Shown here: piece after piece, positions 12,071 to 21,096 of the stretch | Numbering within the stretch: the first letter of the stretch is position 1 | Layout: the number at the start of each line of letters is the position of its first letter | Source: a virus | Strand: one strand, 5' to 3' | IMG/VR virus record: IMGVR_UViG_3300024518_003008 | Span: 1-22,803 of that record | DNA: 22,803 nucleotides | Notes under the pieces: generated by a model | What the model was told of the DNA's origin: nothing | What the model saw: the letters and a program-made list of their open reading frames with translations, nothing else | Database searches by the model: none | Position numbers and translations under genes: made by a program

Positions 12071-15000
12071 GTTGTTTTTAAATTTTGTTTCCGTGCAATC
12101 TCTTGATCGCTTGGAGATAATAGAGCGGATTGATTGGCTGTCAAGCCTTCTTTATTAAGCGTTAATGATGGCCGAGTATAAATCTGTGGGTTAAAGCCGG
12201 TCGTATCTCCTGGTGCTTGTTGACCCATGTTAAAGAAACTTTCTTTTTGTGGTCTGAAGTCAAAGATATCTGTTAGGTCTGGCCATTCAGGTGATGACAA
12301 TGTAATACCACTCATGGTTTGAGCTAACGATTGAAGCGCTCTTTCCGCTACTCGATATGGATTTTCTGTGCCTAATTTTCTAGCATTATCTTCAAAGACT
12401 TGTTGTACATTTTCAGATATTGTAAATGGAATAAATTGATTTGTTAACAAAGCCGCGCCATCTTTTCTAGAAATTCTTCCAAGCACATTCATGATCTGAT
12501 TTTCAGAGGTACCTAAGATCATACCGGCTGTAAGATCTCGAGACATTTCTTTCATCTCTTCCCACTTTGCTTTGTTGGCAATGATATATCTATCCACGAC
12601 ATCTTGAGGAGAGATAGGATCTCCTCTTAAAAGTTTAGAATTAAATTCTCTACGAGCATCACGAATACCTCTTTGGTATCCACTCATCTTAAAGTCTAAG
12701 CTTCGTGCAGGATCTACTGTCACCGGTCGGTAACCTGTAAATCCTAGTGCTTCATCGGTTAGATTATATGTCTGTCCTGTTCCCTGGTAAGGTCCGATCG
12801 TTCTGCTTGGTTCTCCTGTCGCAGCAAAACCTAAACGAATTAACTGTTGTAAAGAAAAAGGTGCTTGAGATCTAACGAGGTGAGCGATAATATTAGATAC
12901 CTTTTCTCCAGTCGGAGTAGCATCGGTATATAAAACTTTGCCATCTTTAGTTTTTCCGCCTCCTCTTACCACATCCAACATAGCTTCGGTCCAAATGGAT
13001 TCAGATATAAAAGGCTCACCGAGTTCGGCTGTAGATGTGGCTAATCCTTTCATGAAGCTTTCCATTAAAGCTTCTTCATTCGTCTCTCCCTCCGCTACTT
13101 TATTAAGAATGGTTTGAATAGGTCGAGTTAAAGTATCGTAGGCAAAGCCATGACTGAAGTCGATGTATTTTAAGTCTCCAGTTTCTTCATCTCTCATGGG
13201 TAAGATGGTGGAGTTCTTGGACCATGAAGGTAAGAATCTTTTCAACGCTGCCAATTCGTCGTCGGTATAGTCGTAGATGGTTTTAAACATCTCTACAGTA
13301 GCCGCAGGTACTATAGCTGTGGTTGCTGCCAACCCCGCTAGTCTTTTCATCCCAATCGTTCTTAAAATAGGATCATTAATTTCTTTAATAGATTGTTGCA
13401 CAATCCCGGTACCAGTTCTTAATATTTCTGCAGGAAAAGAAACGAAATTTCCAACGGGAAATCTTCTTAAAGTTCGAATAAATTCAGGGACATATTCATA
13501 GTTAGGTACGGTATTTCTTACAATATCAGCGGCCTTTTCTTTAATCTCTCGAATGCTCGGCATCTTTTTAATTAAACCTTTATCGAAGGCTCGTTTATAG
13601 GCGTTGCCATAACGATAATTTTCCATGACAAAGTTACTAATTTTCCAGAAGTCATCTTCCATGACGTACATGTCCTGACTAAACTTCGCAAATTTCTTAG
13701 CCCAGTTCGGTTGCAGCATCATTCGAGCCGCACGATCGGTAGTCAATCTTTGACCAAAATTAATATCGCCCATTAGTCTAGAGATATCTCCATACCTTAC
13801 ATTGGTATTCACTACTCCGAGCTCTAATAATTCTCTATAGAAAGCCTGAGCTTCGGGAGCATTCGCCTTGAACATTTGAGGTTGAACAGAACCCACAGCT
13901 TTCTTCCACGCTTGAGCTAATACTTTAGGGTTTTCAAACCAGATTCCATTAGCGGTTTGAAAAGTAGCCGCACTGAAAAAGTTTCTGGCATGAGTAACCG
14001 GTGACAACACCGTCTTTGCAAACTGTGATGTTGCCTTAGGAAATAAAAACAAACTGTCATAAATAAAGCTGGCAGTTTTATTATTAATAATATTTTTTTC
14101 TGCTCCCTCGAGGGCTTCCATTAAAGATCGTTCGCCCCAGGCTCCATCAGGAAAGGCACTTCGTATAGGGTTTTCCATAGCCGTTTCTCCCCAAGGTCTG
14201 GCTACTCGTACTCCAGTTTGTGGATCCGTGACCACGCTTCCTTTATAAAGAGCAACGTCCGCTTCGCCTAAGGCATTTCTGGCAGCCGATTCAGTTCCAT
14301 AAAAAAATCCTCTTCCTCCTGCTGCAATGTTGGTAGCAGATTTATCAACTAACTTTTGTAAAAATTCTCCCTTACGGGCAACCATGGATAATCGTTGAGT
14401 ACCATGAATCATTTTTGCTCGTACATCTTTGACTTCTCCAAAAAGTTCTCTAAAAGCTTTGCTTCCTCTCCCGATGGTCGTCGGTCCAGGAATCCCTTCT
14501 GCTCCAGGGAGAGCATACCTTCCTTTAGTGGCGACTTGTTCTAATCTTTTTACAAAGGTTCCATTTTGAACCAGGTCAGCAGCCACAGAGTCTTTTACAA
14601 AACTCGCAGGAACTTTAAAGGTAGGAGCGGAGGGAGCTTTAAACTTATCCGCTTCTCTCATTAATCTAACTAAGCTATCCTGGGGTTTAATATTTTTAAG
14701 AATGTAATCGACTTGCGTCTTGGCATTTTCATAGGTCAAGGGCGCTGGAACATCTACCATCTCGCCGGCAGTTCTTTTCGCTTCAGCTCTCGAGATGGCT
14801 CTTCTATTCTGTCTCATGAATATACTCGCTACCTTTTCAACGGCTTCGGCGGTTGGTTTAAAATTTAAGAAAGGAATTAAAGATTTATTTTGAAATACAT
14901 TATAGGTTCGACTCAACCACCCTCTAAATTGATCTCCCATAATATTTTTAAAAACAGGCTGCGCTTCGATCGGAAGATTGGATCGAATGAGTGTTGCCAT

Positions 15001-16128
15001 ATCCCCCCATTTATTTCTCATCATGCCCATGTTGTTGAAAATATTCATGACATGTTCTGACTTGGCTCCATTGTTCATGAGCTTCTCACCAATATTCTCC
15101 ATCATTTTTGCATCCATTTCACCCATGGTCACTCGACCGGCCTTATCAAGGCCGGATTTACCTGAGAATAAAAGTTCATCTAAATCTTCATAGAGTTTAA
15201 ACTTTTCTGCTCGGGTTGTTTTATTGAAAGTTGATTTGATATTAGGAAAAATTCTATCGAGGTCTTTATCTACAGCTCTCGATAATTCGTAGGCTCGATT
15301 CATATCGGCCCCTCTTTTTCCAATTTGTTCTCGTCTGGTTAAGAAAGCATCTTCAGGAATATCTCCTCTCGGTCTGCCTCCTGAGGCTACTTTATTTAAA
15401 GCTCTATCCCATAAGCTGTTAGAATATTTTAATTCTTTTCCTCGTGTGGCTAACTGTTTAATGATGGAGCCCGTTCCTCCAATAATTCCTGTAAGTAAAG
15501 CTCCTTCTGTTCCAAATTTAATTCGGTTAACAATTTCTCTGACCGCTTGTTCTTTTCCACCCTCATCAGATTCCGTATCTAAAGCAGTGGGTCCTCCTAA
15601 AAGATCTCCAATGGTTCCAAACTCTCCAACGTCTGCAACAAAAATTCCTTCAGCGATACCACCCGACACAGCACCCGCCATAAATTTTGCCGTCTTGCCT
15701 TTGGCATTTAATTGAAGAGCTTCCTGTGCTCCTTTAGCCAGGGTTGGATTGCTTAGAGTAAAGTAATTACCCTTCTTCGCAGCCATGATTGCTTTGGTTG
15801 CTGCCTTGGTTCCATATCGGAACGCCATGGTTGCTGGCACACCAATGTTAACTAAGGCTGCTGCAATTTTTCCAGCGGTCGTGGACTCGGCTTTCTCTTC
15901 TATGTTTCCTAATTTTTTATAAATGTTTTCATCAAACCACTGTTCAACTTCTGTGGCTTTGTCAGTGTCACCGGTAAGATCTAAAAGGGTTGCGCCTAAT
16001 GAAACAGCGCCTTCAGGTATTCGAATTAAACCGGTAGCAATACCGGATAGAACTGAGGAGATAAGACTTGGGTCATTAGATTGTTCAGAGGGAGAAAGTT
16101 TAGAAGGATCCCATTCACGAATAGCCAT
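12067..16128 (-). CDS. Very large virion protein, probable internal/ejection protein (1353 aa)
   Basis: A 1353-residue protein with a good ribosome site (AAGGAG, 7 bases before the ATG). After an acidic start (MAIREWDPSKLSPSEQSN) comes a small-residue hydrophobic stretch (LISSVLSGIATGLI, PEGAVSLGATLLDL, about 22-51) and another near 82-112 (AGKIAAALVNIGVPATMAF), which could insert into or cross membranes. The rest is mainly helical with many basic patches and no recognised enzyme motif; no lytic transglycosylase signature was seen. Size and position, last virion gene before lysis, are like T7 gp16 (about 1318 aa), an ejected core protein. That comparison rests on size and context, not sequence. 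Confidence 0.82.
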   Translation of the reverse strand: MAIREWDPSKLSPSEQSNDPSLISSVLSGIATGLIRIPEGAVSLGATLLDLTGDTDKATEVEQWFDENIYKKLGNIEEKAESTTAGKIAAALVNIGVPATMAFRYGTKAATKAIMAAKKGNYFTLSNPTLAKGAQEALQLNAKGKTAKFMAGAVSGGIAEGIFVADVGEFGTIGDLLGGPTALDTESDEGGKEQAVREIVNRIKFGTEGALLTGIIGGTGSIIKQLATRGKELKYSNSLWDRALNKVASGGRPRGDIPEDAFLTRREQIGKRGADMNRAYELSRAVDKDLDRIFPNIKSTFNKTTRAEKFKLYEDLDELLFSGKSGLDKAGRVTMGEMDAKMMENIGEKLMNNGAKSEHVMNIFNNMGMMRNKWGDMATLIRSNLPIEAQPVFKNIMGDQFRGWLSRTYNVFQNKSLIPFLNFKPTAEAVEKVASIFMRQNRRAISRAEAKRTAGEMVDVPAPLTYENAKTQVDYILKNIKPQDSLVRLMREADKFKAPSAPTFKVPASFVKDSVAADLVQNGTFVKRLEQVATKGRYALPGAEGIPGPTTIGRGSKAFRELFGEVKDVRAKMIHGTQRLSMVARKGEFLQKLVDKSATNIAAGGRGFFYGTESAARNALGEADVALYKGSVVTDPQTGVRVARPWGETAMENPIRSAFPDGAWGERSLMEALEGAEKNIINNKTASFIYDSLFLFPKATSQFAKTVLSPVTHARNFFSAATFQTANGIWFENPKVLAQAWKKAVGSVQPQMFKANAPEAQAFYRELLELGVVNTNVRYGDISRLMGDINFGQRLTTDRAARMMLQPNWAKKFAKFSQDMYVMEDDFWKISNFVMENYRYGNAYKRAFDKGLIKKMPSIREIKEKAADIVRNTVPNYEYVPEFIRTLRRFPVGNFVSFPAEILRTGTGIVQQSIKEINDPILRTIGMKRLAGLAATTAIVPAATVEMFKTIYDYTDDELAALKRFLPSWSKNSTILPMRDEETGDLKYIDFSHGFAYDTLTRPIQTILNKVAEGETNEEALMESFMKGLATSTAELGEPFISESIWTEAMLDVVRGGGKTKDGKVLYTDATPTGEKVSNIIAHLVRSQAPFSLQQLIRLGFAATGEPSRTIGPYQGTGQTYNLTDEALGFTGYRPVTVDPARSLDFKMSGYQRGIRDARREFNSKLLRGDPISPQDVVDRYIIANKAKWEEMKEMSRDLTAGMILGTSENQIMNVLGRISRKDGAALLTNQFIPFTISENVQQVFEDNARKLGTENPYRVAERALQSLAQTMSGITLSSPEWPDLTDIFDFRPQKESFFNMGQQAPGDTTGFNPQIYTRPSLTLNKEGLTANQSALLSPSDQEIARKQNLKTT

Positions 16129-16139
16129 CCATTATCTCC

Positions 16140-17234
16140 TTAAATTTTCTTTTGTTTACGTAATTTAATAAGCTCTTCTATAGAAGTTACTTCTTTTCCT
16201 AAACTTGGAATTATATAAACCTGTTTCTCTTCATCAAAGATAATTTTAAATTGACCAGGATTTTCTGAAAAAGCTTCTCGAATAGTTTTTCCTGATGGTC
16301 CTCTAGCCATTTGTGTTATATCTTCTCCAAAATAAACTGACTCTTTGGCTCTTTTTGGACCGGCTCCTTTAGATATGAGTTGTTTAACTAACATATCATC
16401 GGAGTACATCGCTTTGTCTCTATTCGCTTGAGCTTTTCCCCACGCTTTATATTTTGCTAACATTTCTCTTCGCTCTGAAGGATCTGCTATTTTACGAATG
16501 TCACCGATCGCTCCTGAAATATTTTTCATTTGAGCGGTGCTTCCCCATTTATCTCTGGAACCACCAATCAATCGTTCAGCCATGGACAACATCATTTGAC
16601 TTCTTTTTTCTTTTTTTTCTTCGTCCGTGTACAATTGATCACTGTCTGGATCTGTAGGTAAACCGTCACCTGCGGGGTCTTCAATTTCTGCTTTTTCTAT
16701 CACTTCATCTTTAGTATATAGATCTTTATCCTTATCCTTATACCCACCCGTGGTTAAAATTTTCTCTTGTTCTATAGCTTTTTTCTTATAAGGGTCCGAG
16801 AACTTCTTAAAATAATCCTTATAAGCTTCAGGATTTTCTTTTAATAATTTTCGTGTTCTCCTTTCCAACTTATTTAAAATTGGTCTTCCTTCAAGATCAT
16901 AATCTGCTGTAGTGTCAATCATACCTTGCATACCAGCGATAGGAATTCCTTCGGTTCCTTCCTCCGTATCTAGATAATAGTCTCTTTCAAACATATCTGT
17001 AATATAAGGTTTAGTATATAAAGGACCTTTTAAAATTTCTTCGGCTGTAAGTTGAGCTTCAGGATCATAATACGTACGACCTTTTTGATTTCCACCAATG
17101 TCATACCCCACTCTTCCACCATAATTAAATCGTTGTCTTTCTTCATCAGTAACCAAATTACTAGCAATCCCTCTGCCGTAAGCAGAGTTATGTTTATTGA
17201 ACATCGGTCTGTTTAAAACTTTAGAATATGCCAT
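16140..17234 (-). CDS. Virion protein with N-terminal GGRVG motif (364 aa)
   Basis: A 364-residue hydrophilic protein. The N-terminus has RPMFNKHNSAYGRGI and then FNYGGRVGYDIGG (36-48), a motif shared with the 446-aa virion protein two genes upstream. The middle is highly charged (YKDKDKDLYTKDEVIEKAEIED); the C-terminal part (YSDDMLVKQLISKGAGPKRA, FKIIFDEEKQVYIIPSLGKE) looks folded. No membrane segment or enzymatic motif is seen. The ATG overlaps the TAA of the preceding gene as TAATG. Lying between two probable internal virion proteins, it is likely a minor structural or ejected protein; the assignment is from context. Confidence 0.72.
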   Translation of the reverse strand: MAYSKVLNRPMFNKHNSAYGRGIASNLVTDEERQRFNYGGRVGYDIGGNQKGRTYYDPEAQLTAEEILKGPLYTKPYITDMFERDYYLDTEEGTEGIPIAGMQGMIDTTADYDLEGRPILNKLERRTRKLLKENPEAYKDYFKKFSDPYKKKAIEQEKILTTGGYKDKDKDLYTKDEVIEKAEIEDPAGDGLPTDPDSDQLYTDEEKKEKRSQMMLSMAERLIGGSRDKWGSTAQMKNISGAIGDIRKIADPSERREMLAKYKAWGKAQANRDKAMYSDDMLVKQLISKGAGPKRAKESVYFGEDITQMARGPSGKTIREAFSENPGQFKIIFDEEKQVYIIPSLGKEVTSIEELIKLRKQKKI

Positions 17235-18154
17235 TACCCAAACATACCCTTGACACCTTTGTATGCAGCCAGTCCTCCAAGTCCGGTCATCAATCCTTGT
17301 TGTAAAGGACTTGCCGTTGGAGTAGCTTGCATTCTCGTGCCACCAGGGTATCCTCCCATTAATCCTGTTAATTGTTCACCGAAGAAACCGTATCGTTGAT
17401 ATGGTTCGTAAGCTCCAAGTTTCTCACCTTGCGCAGCAGCATCGGTAACTGCTTGTCTATAACCCAATCCTGCTTGACCCATTTGACCGAGTTGTCCGAT
17501 CTCTTGGCCAGCTAATTGAGGTTGTAGTTGAGCGAGTCCTTGTAAATTTCTTAAGTCTCCTTGTCTTGCAGCGGATGCCTGTTGGAATCCCTGCATGTCC
17601 ATTTGTGCTTGCATGGCTGCTAAATTTTGTGCGTATTGAGAGTCCGCTACTGCGCTCTCTGCTCCGAATCTTCCTCCACCGAAAGCTCCTGCGCCCACCG
17701 CCTGAGCCGCTCGTGCTGTATCTTGTCTGTTTTTTTCTTGGAGCATTTGAGTTTCCATCGCTGACTTCACAGCATCGGTATAAGGACTTTGATAGGATGC
17801 AATAGAACCTGCTCCAGTTCCTGCTCCTGTTCCTGTTAAAGCCGCTGCATCATCTAAAAAGCCTTCGTACCCTGAGATGCCTGTGCCGGCTCCCATTCCT
17901 GAAACCGCTCCAGTTGTTGCATCAAATTGTAGTGCTCCTAATCCTGCTTGCGTTGCGGCTGCCTGTTGGGCTGCCTGAGTAAAGCCTCCAGTAATTTGTG
18001 GAGCAACACTTGGTGCAAATTTACTAGTATCAATGGCCGTACCAATCCCTACACCACCTGCTGTTGTGGGTTGTAATAATCCTTCTCCAAAAGTTTTACC
18101 GAGACCTTCTATAAACGGTGCCGGTAAGGCTTGTGTTTTAGTTATATCTGCCAT
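17234..18154 (-). CDS. Ala/Gly/Gln-rich internal virion protein (306 aa)
   Basis: A 306-residue low-complexity protein very rich in Ala, Gly and Gln. The marker stretch is ASYQSPYTDAVKSAMETQML, then QDTARAAQAVGAGAFGGGRF, a helical segment known to me from short-tailed marine and T7-like phage structural proteins; the following QNLAAMQAQMDMQGFQQASA looks like a long coiled or amphipathic helix. The C-terminus is glycine-rich and hydrophobic (GLMTGLGGLAAYKGVKGMFG), suggesting membrane contact. A GTGAGTGAG run is encoded by a short 12-bp tandem repeat. It is probably an internal or ejection protein; there are no enzymatic features. Confidence 0.72.
   Translation of the reverse strand: MADITKTQALPAPFIEGLGKTFGEGLLQPTTAGGVGIGTAIDTSKFAPSVAPQITGGFTQAAQQAAATQAGLGALQFDATTGAVSGMGAGTGISGYEGFLDDAAALTGTGAGTGAGSIASYQSPYTDAVKSAMETQMLQEKNRQDTARAAQAVGAGAFGGGRFGAESAVADSQYAQNLAAMQAQMDMQGFQQASAARQGDLRNLQGLAQLQPQLAGQEIGQLGQMGQAGLGYRQAVTDAAAQGEKLGAYEPYQRYGFFGEQLTGLMGGYPGGTRMQATPTASPLQQGLMTGLGGLAAYKGVKGMFG
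17808..17837. repeat. 12-bp tandem repeat within the Ala/Gly-rich virion gene
   Basis: CCTGCTCCAGTT, CCTGCTCCTGTT and a half unit CCTGTT lie in tandem. On the coding strand they give the TGTGAGTGAG run. The repeat preserves frame and may change length by slippage. Confidence 0.7.
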
Positions 18155-19494
18155 TATGCCATTGCCTCCAAGTTGTGCATTACATCATACATTTTTTTCG
18201 CGCCGGCTTCCCGGTCGCCTCCGCCTAATCCCTTAACGGCATCAGACGTCATAACAAATTCTCCTTGTGCAAGTAAAGCTCGCACGTCATCGTGTTTTTC
18301 TTTAGCTCCGTGAGGCTGATAGCCTCCTGTGTCTCTCATGTCTAATTGTTTTCCATCCTTGGATGGAATGATTGGATGTTCTGTACCCATCGCATAACCT
18401 GTTCTCATCAATCCACCTTGATTAGCCATAGTGGGTGATTGAGCGGGCATTGCGCCCTGATCATTTAATATTTGAAGTTCTTCGTCTGTTAATTCATGTA
18501 TAGGCTTCCCAAATAACATCAAAGACATTTCATTTCGTGAATCCTCTAGGCTTGGATCAGACGCCACTTCTATATTTTCTGTTTCATCCACCACTGAATC
18601 TCCATCTTGTCCTCCTCGAATTACTTCCGAGGATTCTTCTAAAAATAAACTGTTGTCTCCACCCGTTCGTAATCCAACTCTTCCACCTTGAGCGGCAGCC
18701 ATTTGATTTCCACCTTGTTGACTTCCCATTTGAGAAGAAAGATAAACCATCATCTCAACTAATTCTTGTTCCGTTCGTCCTCTTAATTGTTCCATTGGAA
18801 TTCCTAGTGCCGCTAGTTGCTGGATCAATTGAATTAATTTTGCATCATCAGATTGTTCCGTGGTCCCTGAATCAAGGACCCCTTGATCTACAGGCTGACT
18901 CACATTATCTAAATCCGTTTGACTTTGTAAACTTTCAATTCCTTGTCCTGCATACATTCCTTCTTGTGCTCTAACTCTTCCACCTTGGTTTGCATTCCAC
19001 ATCGGTGCTGTGTAATGGGGTGAACTCTCATCTCCGAAAGGCATATAACGTCTAGCATTTAAATAAGCTTGATGTCCTTTACCTTCATCTCCAAAACCTT
19101 GAATCTCATCGACCTTCGGTTGGCCAGCTGCAGCTGCAGCTGTTCCGAGACCAGCGATCCCGGCCCATCCTAAACCTGTCGGCATCATGGATCCTGCACC
19201 TTTAGTTAAACCCCATTTACCTAATAGTCCTTGGGTACCTGCACTTCCTGTTCCTAATATTCCTTGAACTGGTCCAGCAATATTTTGCGCCTGCGTTCCA
19301 AATAATTTTGCCATCATGGAACCTTTACCTCCACCAGCAAAAACTCCTTGAGGACCTGTCCATCCTGCTTTGCCCATCATAGATGGTCCATAATAAGCTC
19401 CTAGTCCTAGTAAAGCTGCTTTACCAATAGGACTTTTAATAACCTTCTTGATTGGTTTGGTGATGGCTCGAGTTATTTTGCTAAAAAATCCCAT
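18154..19494 (-). CDS. Virion protein with repeated QGGRV motifs and conserved EFVMT tail (446 aa)
   Basis: A 446-residue protein. It begins with a basic amphipathic segment (MGFFSKITRAITKPIKKVIK), then a Gly/Ala-rich hydrophobic region to about 125, including an AAAAA run. Three related motifs follow: NQGGRVRAQEG (169-179), AQGGRVGLRTGG (268-279) and NQGGLMRTGYAMG (358-370). An acidic stretch separates the latter two. The C-terminus, DDVRALLAQGEFVMTSDAVKG then GGGDREAGAKKMYDVMHNLE, is a compact module I recognise from many marine phage structural proteins (DGEFVM...AV.G.G...GA..M). The function of the module is not established. It is likely a minor head or ejection protein by position. Confidence 0.75.
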   Translation of the reverse strand: MGFFSKITRAITKPIKKVIKSPIGKAALLGLGAYYGPSMMGKAGWTGPQGVFAGGGKGSMMAKLFGTQAQNIAGPVQGILGTGSAGTQGLLGKWGLTKGAGSMMPTGLGWAGIAGLGTAAAAAGQPKVDEIQGFGDEGKGHQAYLNARRYMPFGDESSPHYTAPMWNANQGGRVRAQEGMYAGQGIESLQSQTDLDNVSQPVDQGVLDSGTTEQSDDAKLIQLIQQLAALGIPMEQLRGRTEQELVEMMVYLSSQMGSQQGGNQMAAAQGGRVGLRTGGDNSLFLEESSEVIRGGQDGDSVVDETENIEVASDPSLEDSRNEMSLMLFGKPIHELTDEELQILNDQGAMPAQSPTMANQGGLMRTGYAMGTEHPIIPSKDGKQLDMRDTGGYQPHGAKEKHDDVRALLAQGEFVMTSDAVKGLGGGDREAGAKKMYDVMHNLEAMA

Positions 19495-19748
19495 TACTTA
19501 TTTGTCATTCCTACTATTCGTATTGGTTGGACGGTAACCGTTAAATCTTTTCTTAAATCATTTTCAATGGTAGCAGTGTTAGGATCAGCGACATCAGCTA
19601 AAAATGCTTTCATATCAGCATATTTTTTGCCTGTTCGTATATTAGATATGGTTTCTTTGGGATCAGCTTTTAACACTGGGATCTTCTGACCCTTATACAT
19701 CATATATCCTATTTCACTTTTACCGTTTTTTTTCTCTTTATTCAACAT
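19494..19748 (-). CDS. Small phage protein in the virion operon (84 aa)
   Basis: I chose ATG 19748 (MLNKEKKNGKSEIGYMMYKG) because AAGGA lies 7 bases upstream. The open frame extends back to an ATG at 19811, but that would overlap the previous gene by 61 bases and adds an unusual Cys-rich stretch that looks like an out-of-frame shadow. The 84-residue protein is basic at the N-terminus, then KIPVLKADPKETISNIRTGK and KADMKAF-like helix, ending in a beta-rich tail (DLTVTVQPIRIVGMTNK). There is no membrane segment and no recognised family. It probably belongs to the virion assembly set. Confidence 0.68.
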   Translation of the reverse strand: MLNKEKKNGKSEIGYMMYKGQKIPVLKADPKETISNIRTGKKYADMKAFLADVADPNTATIENDLRKDLTVTVQPIRIVGMTNK

Positions 19749-19750
19749 TT

Positions 19751-20089
19751 TTATGTCCTTGTCATTTCCAAGACCGCAACAGTCACCTTGATCACATCCG
19801 CCGTGGCACATTGCATCTTTAATATATCTCCTGCCTCCAGGACTACCACATTATTAAAGTTAAGTACATCTACTGAATCAGTAGCTAAAACACTGGAGTT
19901 ATCAAATATATAGTCAGCACTTCCAGAAGTGTCTGTGATCGTAGTTTGTACTGTACGTGCACTGGAGTCGGTATTATATAATCGAATCGATTTAACGACC
20001 GACGTTGTTTCACTGGGCACTGTATAGATCGGATCGTCCGAGCCAGAAGATGTAATAGTAGCTTGTACATTTTTATAAACATTTGCCAT
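19751..20089 (-). CDS. Small beta-rich virion protein (112 aa)
   Basis: A 112-residue protein starting MANVYKNVQATITSSGSDDP. Alternating hydrophobic residues (IYTVPSETTSVVKSIRLYNT, TVQTTITDTSGSADYIF, DVLNFNNVVVLEAGDILKMQ, VIKVTVAVLEMTRT) suggest an all-beta sandwich. The pattern of nucleic-acid-free, Ser/Thr-rich strands plus VLEAGDILK is familiar from minor virion proteins of marine and T7-like phages. The exact role (decoration or tail-associated) is not determined. It starts immediately after the stop of the 56-aa gene, with no gap. Confidence 0.75.
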   Translation of the reverse strand: MANVYKNVQATITSSGSDDPIYTVPSETTSVVKSIRLYNTDSSARTVQTTITDTSGSADYIFDNSSVLATDSVDVLNFNNVVVLEAGDILKMQCATADVIKVTVAVLEMTRT

Positions 20090-20260
20090 TTAACTTATGA
20101 ACCATCCCACTCTCTCCGATTCATTCTCAGGAATCTTGTTGGAAAAAGTATTATTCAATTGTAATACGGTTTGTTCCAAGGATCTAATCAGTTCATTGAT
20201 CTGAGTTTGTTGATACTGTTGGGGTGCATTAGGAAATCGGACTGTTAGTTTTGATGCCAT
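20090..20260 (-). CDS. Small phage protein (56 aa), probable virion or assembly factor
   Basis: ATG 20260 overlaps the TAA of the upstream 278-aa gene (TAATG) and has GGGAG 8 bases before it; TAA is at 20090-20092, abutting the next ATG. The 56-residue product opens MASKLTVRFPNAPQQYQQTQ, continues with a helix (INELIRSLEQTVLQLNNTF) and ends SERVGWFIS. Similar short proteins with RFPNAPQQY and a WF(L/I) end occur beside tail genes in marine podophages, as I recall them. Size and helix suggest a small structural or adaptor peptide; the function is unknown. Confidence 0.75.
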   Translation of the reverse strand: MASKLTVRFPNAPQQYQQTQINELIRSLEQTVLQLNNTFSNKIPENESERVGWFIS

Positions 20261-21096
20261 TAAAATGCTCCCAAGATTCCGCCTCTAGAACGCCAATCTC
20301 TACTTGCGCTTGCTGTTCCAGGAGCTCCTCCTGCTTTAGATTCTTTACTACCAATTCCTGCAGTACTTGCATGATCACGGCCTGAAGGACTTTGCCAATT
20401 AGCATAGTCTGCCTGCCATTGTTGTTTAGCTTGTGCAGCTGCTTTTTCTTTGGCAATTCGTTCTTGTTCTTTAATCTGATTAACTAGATTAATATGATCG
20501 AGTTGTTTTTGGTGCCAACCTGTTTTTTTATATGTTCCTCTTAATTTTTGAGACTCAAGAATCTCAGCTAGTTCGTCTTCTCTTTCCCCTAATCGATCTT
20601 CATACGTTCGACTCGGGTCCATTAAACTTTGTCCCACTAACATACCAAATTGATCTCGTTGAGTTCCTTGTCCATAACCTGCCCCATCAACAGCCCATCG
20701 TTGATTAGCTGCGGCCTCCGGACTCATCTGTGGTAGAGCACCTCCTATCAAACTAGCTAGGCTTCCTACACCTTTTTTTATTAAATTGCCGGCACCTGCG
20801 AAGAATGGTTTTCCCCAAAAATCCTGAGCTTGATTAGTTTGAGGAAGACCTGTGGTATATTCTCTAAGACCCTCAGATGTCATACTCCTAACAGGAGTAC
20901 CCAGATTGGGAGCTTTATAATAATTTTGAGGCAACTGGAATCCTCCACCTCCACCACCTTGTGGTGGATATTTAATTGTAGGGGTCGCAAGTTGTGTGAT
21001 CCCGGTTCCTTGGTTCGTGGTCCCTGTTCCTTGGTTTCCCCAAGGCATCATACTTGAATAATAATTGTAAAAATCGTCGCCTGTTTCTAATGCCAT
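20260..21096 (-). CDS. Gly/Gln-rich virion protein (278 aa)
   Basis: A 278-residue protein with a good ribosome site (GGGAGAAG before ATG 21096). The N-terminal third is low complexity: NQGTGTTNQGTGI, encoded by a 20-base direct repeat of GTTCCTTGGTT (21005-21015, 21025-21035), then a GGGGGG run and QLPQNYYKAP. Residues about 175-230 are a charged helix (YEDRLGEREDELAEILESQK, IKEQERIAKEKAAAQAKQQW), consistent with a coiled coil. The C-terminus is again Gly/Ser/Ala rich (SRDWRSRGGILGAF). No enzymatic motif is present. Placement directly after the tail protein suggests a minor tail or internal virion component. Confidence 0.72.
   Translation of the reverse strand: MALETGDDFYNYYSSMMPWGNQGTGTTNQGTGITQLATPTIKYPPQGGGGGGFQLPQNYYKAPNLGTPVRSMTSEGLREYTTGLPQTNQAQDFWGKPFFAGAGNLIKKGVGSLASLIGGALPQMSPEAAANQRWAVDGAGYGQGTQRDQFGMLVGQSLMDPSRTYEDRLGEREDELAEILESQKLRGTYKKTGWHQKQLDHINLVNQIKEQERIAKEKAAAQAKQQWQADYANWQSPSGRDHASTAGIGSKESKAGGAPGTASASRDWRSRGGILGAF

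Noticed and set aside
18537-18974. Plus-strand ORF of 145 codons with many Leu/Pro/Phe
   Set aside because: Antisense of the 446-aa virion gene, whose conserved motifs and C-terminal module establish the minus frame as real.
19749-19811. Cys-rich N-terminal extension (MCHGGCDQGDCCGLGND) of the 84-aa gene, resembling another metal-binding peptide
   Set aside because: It lies entirely within the last part of the 112-aa virion gene in another frame, lacks a good ribosome site, and a well-placed AAGGA precedes ATG 19748. Best read as a frame shadow.
20229-20456. Minus-strand ORF of 75 codons
   Set aside because: Out-of-frame shadow of the 278-aa virion gene; its Gln/Glu/Leu run is a by-product of that gene's charged helix.
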